A stretch of 64,000 nt of DNA from Gammaproteobacteria bacterium (GTDB taxonomy: Bacteria; Pseudomonadota; Gammaproteobacteria; Steroidobacterales; Steroidobacteraceae), in the NCBI GenBank assembly GCA_028293765.1, contig JAQGOG010000067.1:1-64000 (forward strand), given 5' to 3'. The notes below the pieces were generated by a model. It saw nothing but the letters and a program-made list of their open reading frames with translations. It did no database searches and was not told where the DNA came from. Shown in pieces: positions 56,064 to 64,000 of this stretch. Each line of letters begins with the position of its first letter. Position 1 is the stretch's first letter. The translations under genes and the position numbers were made by a program.

Positions 56064-57128
56064 ATGAGCTCCACCCTGTTCTTTGACCCGGCGTGCCAGC
56101 AGCCCTACGACACCAGGACCTTGCGGCAGCAGGCCATGGGCGGAACGGAGGCGAGCGTCACACGCGTTGCCGACGCACTCGAAGCGTTAGTGGTCCAGCA
56201 CAACCGCACGGAAGTCTACGGCCGCTACCGTCCACCGGAACGCAATACCGGTGTCACGAACGTCGTCATCAATCGCGATTCGCGCGCCTTGCCCAGGGTG
56301 CGGGACCTTTATCCGAATGCGCGTGTCCATTTGTGGCTGCACGATCAACTCAATCCCGGCTCTAAACGCGCCGGCTGGCTCGCATCGACTGCCGATCTGC
56401 TGCGGAAACTTCAAGTGACGATCGTTTGCGTGTCGGATTCACAGCGGCGCGGGGTGGAGGCCACGCTTCGCGGCATGCGGGCGGCGGATCTGGTGCGTGC
56501 CTGCACGATCTACAACCCGATCGACGACGCGCTCGCTCCGGACGGCTCGCCCGTCGATGAGAGCAAGCTCGTGTTCTTCTCCTCGCCCAACAAGGGCCTC
56601 AAGTTCACGTTGGATGCCTTTCGCGCTTTGCGGCGGCAGATGCCGGATCTGCGGCTCGTGGTCGGCAATCCCGGCTACAAGGTCCGCAAGTCCTCTGTCA
56701 TCGACGGCGTCGAATACCTGGGGCCGCAGCCGCAAGAGCGTATCCACGCGGAAGTGCGCACGGCGCTGTGCACATTTTTTCCGAATTTCGTAATCCCCGA
56801 GACATTCGGGCTGGTCTTCGCTGAGTCCCACGCCGTCGGCACGCCGGTGTTGACGCACGATTGCGGCGCGGCGGCCGAAGTCATCGGCGATCCGAATCAG
56901 ATACTTCCGGTCACGTTGGCTCAACGCATTTACGAAGGCGCGCTCAGCCACGTGTCGCCGCAGTGGCGCAGCGGTCCGGCAAGCCTCGCGGCCTCCTTTG
57001 GCCTATTCGATTCCCATGTCGAGCGGGTTCGCGCCTGGCGCTCGGGGGAACGGCCGCATACGGCACCCGACCCGCGTTTTCGATTAGCGGCGGTCGCGGA
57101 GAGATGGCGCGCTTTACTCGCGCGCTGA
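56064..57128 (+). CDS. Glycosyltransferase, GT4-like fold
   Basis: A 354-residue predicted glycosyltransferase. QQAMGGTEASVTRVADAL (about 22-39) is a common N-terminal donor-loop pattern, and the C-terminal FFPNFVIPETFGLVFAESHA with the conserved Glu and GTPVLTHDCGAAAEVIG is the GT-B donor site of GT4 enzymes. The substrate is unknown; the location between GT2 and GT9 genes suggests LPS core or surface glycan assembly. Confidence 0.85.
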   Translation: MSSTLFFDPACQQPYDTRTLRQQAMGGTEASVTRVADALEALVVQHNRTEVYGRYRPPERNTGVTNVVINRDSRALPRVRDLYPNARVHLWLHDQLNPGSKRAGWLASTADLLRKLQVTIVCVSDSQRRGVEATLRGMRAADLVRACTIYNPIDDALAPDGSPVDESKLVFFSSPNKGLKFTLDAFRALRRQMPDLRLVVGNPGYKVRKSSVIDGVEYLGPQPQERIHAEVRTALCTFFPNFVIPETFGLVFAESHAVGTPVLTHDCGAAAEVIGDPNQILPVTLAQRIYEGALSHVSPQWRSGPASLAASFGLFDSHVERVRAWRSGERPHTAPDPRFRLAAVAERWRALLAR

Positions 57129-57225
57129 ACAATTCGCGGGGGACGACCGCAGTAGGCGAGCATTGGTCGGACAGGCTCCTGGCAGGTGAGCTCTTGGGCG
57201 CCGGCGCGGAACGCGTCGCCGCGAG

Positions 57226-58299
57226 TCAAGGCGGTTGCTTCATCCGCTCGAGCAGCGAGCGCCAGGTATCGAACACCGTATCAACGGCGATCTGATCCAG
57301 GCGTTTCGAGACGGGTGGGCCCCCGATGCCGAGAACTGGGGAGCCGGAGGAGCTTCGTGGCAGCCACTGCGCCTGCGAGTGACCGCCGAACATGACAACC
57401 AGCGGCAGGCCCAGCGCGGCGGCCGCATGGGCCGGCCCGGTGTCTACCGAGATCATGCTATGCGCCGCCTGGCAAAGCGCGAGCAGCCGCCCCAACGGAA
57501 GCTCGGCCGTAAACACCGCCGGCAATTTCGTGGCCGCATGGATCCAACCGAGCAGCACGGTTTCCCGTGGCGCGCCACATAACACGATGGCAGCCTCGGG
57601 CGCGTGCGCATGGATTTTCTGTAGCAGTCCGGCCCATCGCTCGATCGGCCACGCCTTGTCGTCGAGCGGGGAGACGCGCAGCTTACTGCCGCGCATCGTG
57701 CGGCGATTGCCCGGCTGCACGAGTATGATCGGGCGCTTCGACCAGCCCTGCGAAGCGATCCAGGCATCGCAATCCGCGCGAGCGGTAGCGGACACCTCGA
57801 GGCGCGGCGCGCAGAGCGGATTCACCGCCGGCCATGGATAGTCGGTCTCGCGCAGCGCCGCCGGTGTCAGCCGTCCGAAACTGACCAATTTGTCGACCCA
57901 GTGCGGCTCGCGACAGCTCGGCTCAGCGGCGATGAACAGGCAGCGTGCGGGATCGGTGCCGCTCAGAGTCAACAGGCGACGGATTCGCGCGAGCTTGCGG
58001 CGATCGGTTTCGCAGACGTAGATCGGATCGGTGCCGTCCCGGCGCAATGCCCAGAGTACCCGCCACCACGCAACATCAAAAAAGAACGGCGTGTAGCGGC
58101 GCAGGCAGTGGACCCGCGCGACGTCCCGATGGGCCCGGTAGATTTCCGCGATCCACGAGCCCGCGCCGATCAACTGGCACGGGCTTCCGTAACGCCGGTG
58201 CAGAATATCGAGCAGTGCGCTGAGGAGAATCAGATCGCCGACCCGGCCGAACCAGATGACGATCGGTTGCCGGGTCGGCACTGACAGGGTGGCTGACAT
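57226..58299 (-). CDS. Glycosyltransferase family 9 protein
   Basis: A 357-residue heptosyltransferase-like enzyme. PIVIWFGRVGDLILLSALLD near the N-terminus and MISVDTGPAHAAAALGLPLVVMFG near the C-terminus are the two GT9 sites. The mid-part carries WPIERWAGLL. It resembles LPS core heptosyltransferases but the sugar and acceptor cannot be told. ATG 58299 starts 10 bp after the stop of the small gene 58310-58717, so they are co-transcribed. Confidence 0.85.
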   Translation of the reverse strand: MSATLSVPTRQPIVIWFGRVGDLILLSALLDILHRRYGSPCQLIGAGSWIAEIYRAHRDVARVHCLRRYTPFFFDVAWWRVLWALRRDGTDPIYVCETDRRKLARIRRLLTLSGTDPARCLFIAAEPSCREPHWVDKLVSFGRLTPAALRETDYPWPAVNPLCAPRLEVSATARADCDAWIASQGWSKRPIILVQPGNRRTMRGSKLRVSPLDDKAWPIERWAGLLQKIHAHAPEAAIVLCGAPRETVLLGWIHAATKLPAVFTAELPLGRLLALCQAAHSMISVDTGPAHAAAALGLPLVVMFGGHSQAQWLPRSSSGSPVLGIGGPPVSKRLDQIAVDTVFDTWRSLLERMKQPP

Positions 58300-58309
58300 C
58301 CGTGCAAGC

Positions 58310-58717
58310 TTACGGTGGTTGTGAGCGACTGGCACCTCCTGTTGCTGGGGTGACGAAGCTATTGTTCGTACTGCGCTGCTCCGGTGTGAGCAGACCCATC
58401 CGCTCGAGCCGCGCTTCGATGGCGCGCAGGGTGCGGCCGTGTCGCGCGGCGATTTCCATCAACGGCTCGCCAGATCTAAATACCGTGACGAGCGTGGCCT
58501 CCTCGTTCGCGTTCCAGGAGCGGCCGACGTTACCGGGCAGTTGCGCGCGCCGCTGCGCGCGAGCCGCCGTTTGTTCCAGCGCCGCTACGCCCGCGAGCAG
58601 TGCGCGCAGCACATCAGCCTGCTGCAGCACCGTGCCGGGTGCCAGGTCCTCGCCCGTCAGGGGATCGATACCCTGGACGAGTGCCTGAAGAATGTGCCGG
58701 GCCCGCTGTTCCTTCAT
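58310..58717 (-). CDS. Conserved small protein with SANT/HTH-like C-terminal half
   Basis: A 135-residue protein. The N-terminal half is helical (MKEQRARHILQALVQGIDPL, ADVLRALLAGVAALEQ). The C-terminal half SWNANEEATLVTVFRSGEPL plus RHGRTLRAIEARLERMGLL resembles Myb/SANT or helix-turn-helix segments in short bacterial proteins. DNA binding is inferred. AGAGGG lies upstream of ATG 58717. It precedes the GT9 gene by 10 bp. Confidence 0.7.
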   Translation of the reverse strand: MKEQRARHILQALVQGIDPLTGEDLAPGTVLQQADVLRALLAGVAALEQTAARAQRRAQLPGNVGRSWNANEEATLVTVFRSGEPLMEIAARHGRTLRAIEARLERMGLLTPEQRSTNNSFVTPATGGASRSQPP

Positions 58718-58879
58718 GTGAGATCCCTCTTTGGTTTTGAAGACGCGCTCATTCTCGGCCGGTCGCCATTACGCTCACTAGATGAACAGCCTCCGCGTTC
58801 GTACAGATTTGCGTGGCCGCGCTGCCACCCGTACTGTACGTGCCCTTCGCATCGCGATTTTCGGGAGCCCGTCCGACCC

Positions 58880-59788
58880 ATGCGCGCGTTTGCCAGTTTT
58901 CTCGGGCTGTTCCTCGTGGCCTTCGTCGTGGTCGCGCTATGCACCTATCCGGCGTGGCTGCTGTTGCATCCGCATTTCGACTTCCCTTTCCATCGCATAG
59001 GCGAGCGTATCGGCATGCTCGGGCTGTTGGTGGGTTTCGTGCTGGTGGCACGCCGCCTCGGGCTCGCGGACCGCGCGAGCCTCGGATATGGAGCGCCGCG
59101 GCGGGAGTTCGTGCGCGAGATGTCGATCGGCCTGGGGCTCGGGGCCGCGACGATGTTGGCCGTGGTCGGGATCATGGCGGCGCTCGGCCTGTTGGAATGG
59201 AGGAGCGGGGCGGAGCTGGGCGCGGGGGCACTCGCCCAGCTCGTCGTGGCGCGGCTGGTGAGCGGACTTGCGGTGGCGTTCATCGAGGAGACGTTTCTGC
59301 GCGGCGCCATGTTCACCGGCATTCAGCGCGAGGCGGGGACGCGAGCCGCGATCGTGCTCACCGCCGTCCTGTACTCGGCGACCCATTTCTTCGGCAAATT
59401 CCGCATTCCGCCCGAGCTGGTCACCGCTTGGAGCGGTGTCGATCTGCTGGCCGGGACGTTGCACTCGTTCGCCAATCCGCTCGGCATGATGGATGCGTTC
59501 CTCTGCCTGGCCGCGGTTGGCGTCGTGCTGGCGGTCGTGCGCGCCGTCACGGGCAATATCGCCGCGTGTCTTGGGCTGCACGCCGGCTGGGTCTGGGTGA
59601 TGTTGGTGGCTCACGAGCTGTCGGAGCCGGTCGAGGCGTCGCCGCTCAGGTTCCTGCTGAGCCGCTTCGATGGGTTCGTGGGCTGGCTGGTGCTGGCCTG
59701 GACAGTGGTGATGGGTATTGGACTGTGGGGTTTCTACTCGCGCAGACGCGGGCACGCAGCCAGCGGCATTCGAAGTAATGTCTGCTGA
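58880..59788 (+). CDS. CPBP-family intramembrane metalloprotease
   Basis: A 302-residue membrane protein with about eight TM helices. CPBP/ABI motifs are visible: FIEETFLRGAMF (EExxxR), SATHFFGKF (motif with His) and LGLHAGWVW (motif with His). Such proteins cleave membrane substrates or confer bacteriocin immunity in other bacteria. ATG 58880 was chosen where the signal/TM segment begins; the longer frame upstream overlaps the preceding gene's antisense. Substrate unknown. Confidence 0.88.
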   Translation: MRAFASFLGLFLVAFVVVALCTYPAWLLLHPHFDFPFHRIGERIGMLGLLVGFVLVARRLGLADRASLGYGAPRREFVREMSIGLGLGAATMLAVVGIMAALGLLEWRSGAELGAGALAQLVVARLVSGLAVAFIEETFLRGAMFTGIQREAGTRAAIVLTAVLYSATHFFGKFRIPPELVTAWSGVDLLAGTLHSFANPLGMMDAFLCLAAVGVVLAVVRAVTGNIAACLGLHAGWVWVMLVAHELSEPVEASPLRFLLSRFDGFVGWLVLAWTVVMGIGLWGFYSRRRGHAASGIRSNVC

Positions 59789-59824
59789 AAGCGCCGCAGG
59801 CTACGCGCCCCGGGCGACTTTCAG
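59785..59824. repeat. Palindromic element CTGAAAG / CTTTCAG
   Basis: A 7-bp outer stem enclosing CGCCGCAGGCTACGCGCCCCGGGCGA. It begins at the stop codon of the CPBP gene. The GAAAG-CGCCGC-[A/G]GG core recurs at 59916-59943. Confidence 0.6.
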
Positions 59825-59860
59825 CCAATCAAAGCCCTCGCCGACAACTGGCCCGCATTT

Positions 59861-59890
59861 CGCGACCAAAAGCCACGCCTTTTGGTCGCG
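59861..59890. repeat. Palindromic element CGCGACCAAAAG / CTTTTGGTCGCG
   Basis: A perfect 12-bp stem with a 6-nt loop CCACGC. The same AAAAGCC[A/G]CGCCTTTT core occurs at 43576-43597. Confidence 0.75.
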
Positions 59891-59915
59891 TGCCCGCCCC
59901 GCCCTAGGCGCGCTC

Positions 59916-59943
59916 GCCGAAAGCGCCGCGGGCGACTTTCGGC
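59916..59943. repeat. Palindromic element GCCGAAAG / CTTTCGGC
   Basis: A perfect 8-bp stem around the loop CGCCGCGGGCGA, ending 13 bp before the TraB/GumN stop in the convergent gap. It is a near copy of the element at 59785-59824. Confidence 0.7.
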
Positions 59944-59956
59944 CCATTAGATCAGA

Positions 59957-60826
59957 CTAATTCAACGCTTCGGCCTTGAATCCGTCGCGGCGCATGAGCT
60001 CGAGCAGGCCGCCGTCGCCGACGAGGTGCAGCGCGCCGACCACGACGAAGTAGTTGTCCTTGGCTTTCAGGAGCTTCTCGATCTGCGGCACCCAGCGCTT
60101 GTTACGATCGCTCACGAGGGTGCGGTAGAGCGCGGGGAACGACTTGTATTCGTCGCCGAGGAGCGCGGCGAGTTTGGCGGAATCGCCCGCGCGCCAGGCG
60201 GACACCACGGATTGCGTCTCGCTGCCAACTTCATGCATTTCGGTCACGATGAGGTCGAGGAAGCGCGCCTGTTCCGGAGGCGATAGTGTCTCGAAAACGC
60301 CGAGCTGCTCCGACATCGTCTCGAGTCCGCTCGTCGGCTTGCCGTCCGTCTGCGCCCGGCGCTCGAGCTGCTGCTCGACGCCCGCCTGGCTGTCGAAACC
60401 GAGTTGCGCGTACTGCAGCTCCATGAGCTGCAGTCCCAGCACCCAGGGCGCTAGCTTGTCCGCCACTTCCATCGGCAGCCCGAGGCGAGCGGCTTCGGCG
60501 CAGACACGCCGATAGCGCTCTTCGCCTATGGTCTTGCGCAGGCTGCTGTCTTCGGGAAGCATGCCGTGCTCCATCATCCAGCCCGCCGCCTCCATTGGGT
60601 CGAGCTTGCCGAGGTCGAGCTCCATGACCAGCGCCTGGGATCCCGTGTAGGCACGGTCGAATGCCGCCGGCAGCGTGGAGTCATTTGCCTTCAGCAGGTG
60701 GACGGAGCCCGCGACGTAGACCGTGTTGTGCTCACCGTGAATCGCCCAGACGGGACTCCCGGCGTGTGCCGTCAGGCAGCCGAGCAGACCGAGCGCCAAG
60801 ACCCGGCAGCACTTTTTTCTACCCAC
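59957..60826 (-). CDS. TraB/GumN family protein
   Basis: A 289-residue predicted exported protein. The signal peptide (CRVLALGLLGCLTAHAG) is followed by HNTVYVAGSVHLLKANDSTL, the family's conserved N-terminal GxxH motif, and near the end NYFVVVGALHLVGDGGLLEL, its C-terminal motif. TraB/GumN proteins are suspected metalloproteases, unproven in general. GTG 60826 has GGAGG four bases upstream. The gene begins inside the 3' end of the cpdA-like gene (55-bp overlap), implying translational coupling. Confidence 0.83.
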   Translation of the reverse strand: MGRKKCCRVLALGLLGCLTAHAGSPVWAIHGEHNTVYVAGSVHLLKANDSTLPAAFDRAYTGSQALVMELDLGKLDPMEAAGWMMEHGMLPEDSSLRKTIGEERYRRVCAEAARLGLPMEVADKLAPWVLGLQLMELQYAQLGFDSQAGVEQQLERRAQTDGKPTSGLETMSEQLGVFETLSPPEQARFLDLIVTEMHEVGSETQSVVSAWRAGDSAKLAALLGDEYKSFPALYRTLVSDRNKRWVPQIEKLLKAKDNYFVVVGALHLVGDGGLLELMRRDGFKAEALN

Positions 60827-61569
60827 ACAACCTCCGTCAGTAGCGATCCATCCGCCCGCAGCTCGAACGTCCGATAGCCCGGCGGCTGCCGGTCGACCGC
60901 GAACTCGTCCGCGTGGGGCAGAAATTGCGCGCACGTGGCTGGGGTGGCGAGCAGCCGCACGCCATTGCGCAGCCCGTCGTAACTCTGATGCACGTGGCCC
61001 CAGACGATCGCCCTTACATTACGGTGCCGGTCGACGGTTTGCAGAAATTCGTCAGCGTTCTCGAGGCCGACGCGATCGAGCCAGCGGCTTTCCATCCCGA
61101 TCGGATGGTGATGCAGGCTGACCAGGCAGTGACGGTTACCCGCGGTGGCGAGCGCTCCTTCCAGAGCAGTGAGGCTCTGTGCGCTCAAGCGGCCGCTCGC
61201 GGAACCCGGAATGCAGCTGTCGAGCAATACAATGCGCCAGAGCCCCAGGTCGACGTGGCCGCCGAGTACGAACGGAGCACGATCGAGCTCACGACGCATC
61301 GCTTCCGGCTCGTCGTGATTGCCCGGCAGGCAAAGCACGGGCAGCCCGAGTCCGCCGAACAGGCGCCGGAAGTGCACGTAGCCCGCGGGATCGTCCTGTA
61401 CGATGTCTCCGGTGACAAGGACCGCGGCAGGCGGCCAGTCGCGCGCCTGGGCGTGCGCAAGCGTCGCCGTAAGCGCGGGCAGAGTCGCGATCCCGCGCAA
61501 CGATTCCGTCTCGCTGCCGTAGAGGTGCGGGTCGGTGAAGTGTGTGAGACGCAATACGCTCATATCCAT
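60772..61569 (-). CDS. cpdA: Metallophosphoesterase, CpdA-like 3',5'-cAMP phosphodiesterase
   Basis: A 265-residue calcineurin-like phosphoesterase. The metal-site motifs are in order: THFTDPHLYG (DxH), VTGDIVQD (GDxxxD), LPGNHDEP (GNHD), VSLHHHPIG (H-H) and WGHVHQSYDG (GHxH). This resembles class III cyclic-nucleotide phosphodiesterases such as CpdA; cAMP as substrate is inferred from the overall motif pattern. ATG 61569 was chosen (another ATG two codons later). It overlaps the downstream TraB/GumN gene. Confidence 0.85.
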   Translation of the reverse strand: MDMSVLRLTHFTDPHLYGSETESLRGIATLPALTATLAHAQARDWPPAAVLVTGDIVQDDPAGYVHFRRLFGGLGLPVLCLPGNHDEPEAMRRELDRAPFVLGGHVDLGLWRIVLLDSCIPGSASGRLSAQSLTALEGALATAGNRHCLVSLHHHPIGMESRWLDRVGLENADEFLQTVDRHRNVRAIVWGHVHQSYDGLRNGVRLLATPATCAQFLPHADEFAVDRQPPGYRTFELRADGSLLTEVVWVEKSAAGSWRSVCSAA

Positions 61570-61947
61570 CGTGCCTGCCGCATTACAGTCGGTGAAGGGA
61601 CCACCGCGGACGGGCCTCAGTTCCTTTGGCCACGGTCTCTCGGTGCGTGGAAATCGTAGCAGAGAGCCCATGGTCTGCTGCAGTGAACTGGGTCGCTTGA
61701 TGAGGCCCGGAAATGCACGGCATGACGCAGTACGCGCTTATTCGGTCCGATAATGTGAAGCCGCCCACGCGGGTCGAAGTGCCGCATCTGGTGTGACTCG
61801 CGATAAGTCATGTCGGTTAAGCCCGACATCTCGATTGAGCATCCGGCGCGTCTAGTGGAAAATGCGCGGCCCTTTCACCTGAACGCCGCGCGCACGCTAG
61901 CGCTTTCCGCCAGAAAACACGCGGCCACGAGCCGCCTAAAGAGCCGC

Positions 61948-63951
61948 ATGACTACACGTCGAGAACTTGCCAATACCATTCGTGCGCTCTCCATGGACGC
62001 CGTGCAGCGTGCCAATTCCGGGCACCCGGGCATGCCGATGGGTATGGCCGACATCGCGCAGGTTCTCTGGGGCGACTTCCTCAAGCACAATCCGGGCAAT
62101 CCGTTGTGGGTCGACCGCGATCGGTTCGTGCTGTCGAATGGGCACGGCTCGATGTTGCTGTATTCGCTTCTGTATCTCACGGGGTATCCGCTCGGGCTCG
62201 AGGAGATCAAGAACTTTCGTCAGTTCGGGAGCCGCACGGCCGGCCATCCGGAACATGAGCCCGCGCTCGGTATCGAGACGACGACCGGTCCTCTCGGCCA
62301 GGGTCTTGCCAACGCTGTCGGCATGGCGCTTGCGGAGAAGATGCTCGCCGCGCAGTTCAATCGTCCGGGACTCGAGATCGTCGATCACCATACCTACGTG
62401 TTTGCCGGCGATGGCTGCCTCATGGAAGGCATTTCGCACGAGGCGTGCTCCTTCGCGGGTACGCACGGCCTCGGCAAGCTCATCGTGTTCTACGACGATA
62501 ACGGCATCTCAATCGACGGTAAGTTAGGCGGCTGGTTCAGCGACGATACGGCCAAACGCTTCGAGGCCTACCACTGGCACGTGGTGCCGAACGTCGACGG
62601 TAACGATGCGGATGCCGTTCTCGCCGCGATTCAAGCCGCGCGTGCCGAAACGTCGCGGCCCTCGCTGATCTGCTGCAAGACCATCATCGGTTGGGGGGCG
62701 CCCAACAAACAGGGTACCGCGGCCACTCACGGGGAGGCGCTCGGGGCGGACGAAGTGGCCGCCACGCGCAAGGCGCTGGGCTGGCCGTACGAGCCGTTCG
62801 TGGTACCGGATGAGCTGCGTACCGCATGGGATCACCGCCGGCAGGGCGCTGCCTCGGAGGCAGCCTGGCGTGAGTTGTTCGGCCGTTATCGAACGGCGCA
62901 TCCGGAGCTCGCACGGGAATTCGACCGCCGCGTGCGCGGCGAGTTGGCGCAGAGTTGGAAAGAAACGGCGGCACAGTGCCTCGATACGCTGCTCGAGCAG
63001 ACCGCGCCGCAGGCCACCCGGCAGGCCTCGCAAGCGGTGTTGAACCTCATCGGGCCCGCCTTGACCGAGATCCTGGGCGGGTCGGCCGATCTGACCCCCT
63101 CGAACAACACGTTCTTCAAGGGCGCGCGCACGGTCTCGAAAGAGGACGCGAGCGGCAACTACATTCACTACGGCGTGCGCGAGTTCGGCATGACGGCTCT
63201 GATGAATGGCATCTCCCTACATGGCGGCTTCGTGCCTTACGGCGGCACATTCCTCGTTTTCTCGGACTACGCCCGTAATGCCATACGGCTTGCGTGCCTG
63301 ATGAGCGTGCGGGTCGTATTGGTTTACACCCACGACTCCATCGGTCTGGGTGAGGACGGCCCGACTCACCAGCCGGTCGAGCATCTCACGGCGCTGCGCG
63401 CGATTCCGAACATGAGCCTGTGGCGGCCCTGCGATGCCGCTGAAACGGCTATCGCGTGGACCGCGGGCATCGAACGGCACGGACCCACCGCGTTGGTCTT
63501 CACGCGACAGGCTCTGCCGCAGCAACCCCGGACGCCGCTGCAGGTGGCCAATATCCGCCGGGGCGGGTACACATTGATCGATTGCAGTGGCACACCCGAA
63601 TGCATCGTCATCGCCACCGGGTCGGAAGTGGGCATCGCCGCGGAGGCCGTGCAGGCCCTGAACTCGAGCGGCCGGCGGGTGCGCCTGGTGTCCATGCCCT
63701 CGACAGAGGCTTTCGATGCCCAGGACGAGGCGTACCGCGAAAGCGTCCTGCCGCCGGGAATCCGGCGGCGGCTTGCGGTCGAAGCCGGTGCTACTCTCTT
63801 CTGGTGGCGTTACGTGGGCACCGAGGGCAGGGTGCTGGGTATAGACCGCTTCGGCGCCTCGGGGAAGGTGTCGGACCTGTTTCCCCACTTCGGTTTCACG
63901 GTCGATAATGTCACGCGACTCATCAGCGAGCTGCTCAAGTTCCCGAATTAA
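61948..63951 (+). CDS. tkt: Transketolase
   Basis: A 667-residue thiamine-diphosphate enzyme of the pentose phosphate and Calvin-type cycles. The N-terminal [20 protein letters not shown] is followed by the ThDP motif [15 protein letters not shown]...YDDNGIS, and the C-terminal half contains [22 protein letters not shown] 61948 is preferred because the 46 residues before it are not seen in transketolases. The GAPDH gene begins 24 bp later, so these are central-carbon genes in one unit. Confidence 0.96.
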   Translation: MTTRRELANTIRALSMDAVQRANSGHPGMPMGMADIAQVLWGDFLKHNPGNPLWVDRDRFVLSNGHGSMLLYSLLYLTGYPLGLEEIKNFRQFGSRTAGHPEHEPALGIETTTGPLGQGLANAVGMALAEKMLAAQFNRPGLEIVDHHTYVFAGDGCLMEGISHEACSFAGTHGLGKLIVFYDDNGISIDGKLGGWFSDDTAKRFEAYHWHVVPNVDGNDADAVLAAIQAARAETSRPSLICCKTIIGWGAPNKQGTAATHGEALGADEVAATRKALGWPYEPFVVPDELRTAWDHRRQGAASEAAWRELFGRYRTAHPELAREFDRRVRGELAQSWKETAAQCLDTLLEQTAPQATRQASQAVLNLIGPALTEILGGSADLTPSNNTFFKGARTVSKEDASGNYIHYGVREFGMTALMNGISLHGGFVPYGGTFLVFSDYARNAIRLACLMSVRVVLVYTHDSIGLGEDGPTHQPVEHLTALRAIPNMSLWRPCDAAETAIAWTAGIERHGPTALVFTRQALPQQPRTPLQVANIRRGGYTLIDCSGTPECIVIATGSEVGIAAEAVQALNSSGRRVRLVSMPSTEAFDAQDEAYRESVLPPGIRRRLAVEAGATLFWWRYVGTEGRVLGIDRFGASGKVSDLFPHFGFTVDNVTRLISELLKFPN

Positions 63952-63975
63952 CTTTACGAATGAGGAAATGAGGTC

Positions 63976-64000
63976 ATGGCAATCAAGGTCGGCATCAACG
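63976..64000 (+). CDS. gap: Glyceraldehyde-3-phosphate dehydrogenase, N-terminal start (partial)
   Basis: Only the first eight codons are in the window, reading MAIKVGIN, the beginning of the GAPDH Rossmann fold. GAGG occurs at 63962-63965 and AGG at 63971. Synteny with tkt supports the call. An erythrose-4-phosphate dehydrogenase of the same fold is possible. Confidence 0.7.

Overview
This 64 kb window is GC-rich chromosomal DNA of a gammaproteobacterium. The block aroQ-accB-accC-prmA-DUF3426-dusB-fis-purH-purD, the divergent rhlB / trxA-rho pair and groESL beside dsbD are gammaproteobacterial arrangements. A CIRCE element, a proton-pumping pyrophosphatase beside a PPi-dependent phosphofructokinase, and a DUF1329/YCF48/MMPL locus point to a non-enteric lineage such as the Steroidobacteraceae/Nevskiales/Xanthomonadales neighbourhood. 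That placement is inference from gene order, not from a search. I see no rRNA, tRNA, CRISPR array, insertion sequence, prophage or integrase.

Layout. 0-5.4 kb: end of a DUF1329 protein, a YCF48-type periplasmic protein, an MMPL/RND transporter and a PLP-dependent amino-acid decarboxylase. 5.4-10 kb: small housekeeping genes (DUF2214, arfB, an MscS channel, a DUF465 protein, a YrfG-like nucleotidase, rhlB). 10-13.5 kb: trxA-rho, an outer-membrane barrel and a small unknown gene. 13.8-26.4 kb: a nearly continuous minus-strand run of purine synthesis, fis/dusB, protein methylation, acetyl-CoA carboxylase, aroQ, a TlpA-like protein and dsbD. 26.6-28.8 kb: groESL with a sigma32-type promoter and CIRCE. 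29.3-38.5 kb: a beta-helix lipoprotein candidate, glnE, a zinc-ribbon protein, a GGDEF-EAL protein, a Pcm-like methyltransferase and tolC. 38.6-42.2 kb: LPS inner-core genes (waaA, a Kdo kinase, a heptosyltransferase, DUF6165). 42.4-50.2 kb: a lone receiver protein, hppA, pfp, adk and a histidine kinase with a receiver domain. 50.3-55.2 kb: rnd, a membrane protein, mpl, a Lon-N domain protein and an M19 dipeptidase-like protein. 55.2-58.7 kb: three more glycosyltransferases and a small unknown. 58.9-64 kb: a CPBP protease, a TraB/GumN protein, a cpdA-like phosphodiesterase, tkt and the first codons of a GAPDH gene.

How the genes work together. Several sets build the envelope: LPS core assembly (waaA, Kdo kinase, GT9/GT2/GT4 enzymes), murein recycling (mpl), periplasmic disulfide reduction (dsbD, TlpA-like) and export (tolC, MMPL). 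hppA, pfp and adk sit side by side and all handle pyrophosphate or adenylate energy. tkt and the GAPDH gene begin a central-carbon block.

Most of the window is conserved core genome, and I found no obviously new multi-gene defence or mobile system. The best leads are: an adenylate kinase with a long lysine-rich histone-H1-like tail; a decarboxylase with Phe at the position of the catalytic-loop Tyr; an M19-family protein lacking the usual alpha-metal ligands; an Asn/Gly/Arg-rich extension on Rho; an operator-like inverted repeat before aroQ-accBC; and a family of intergenic palindromes shared by two convergent gaps.
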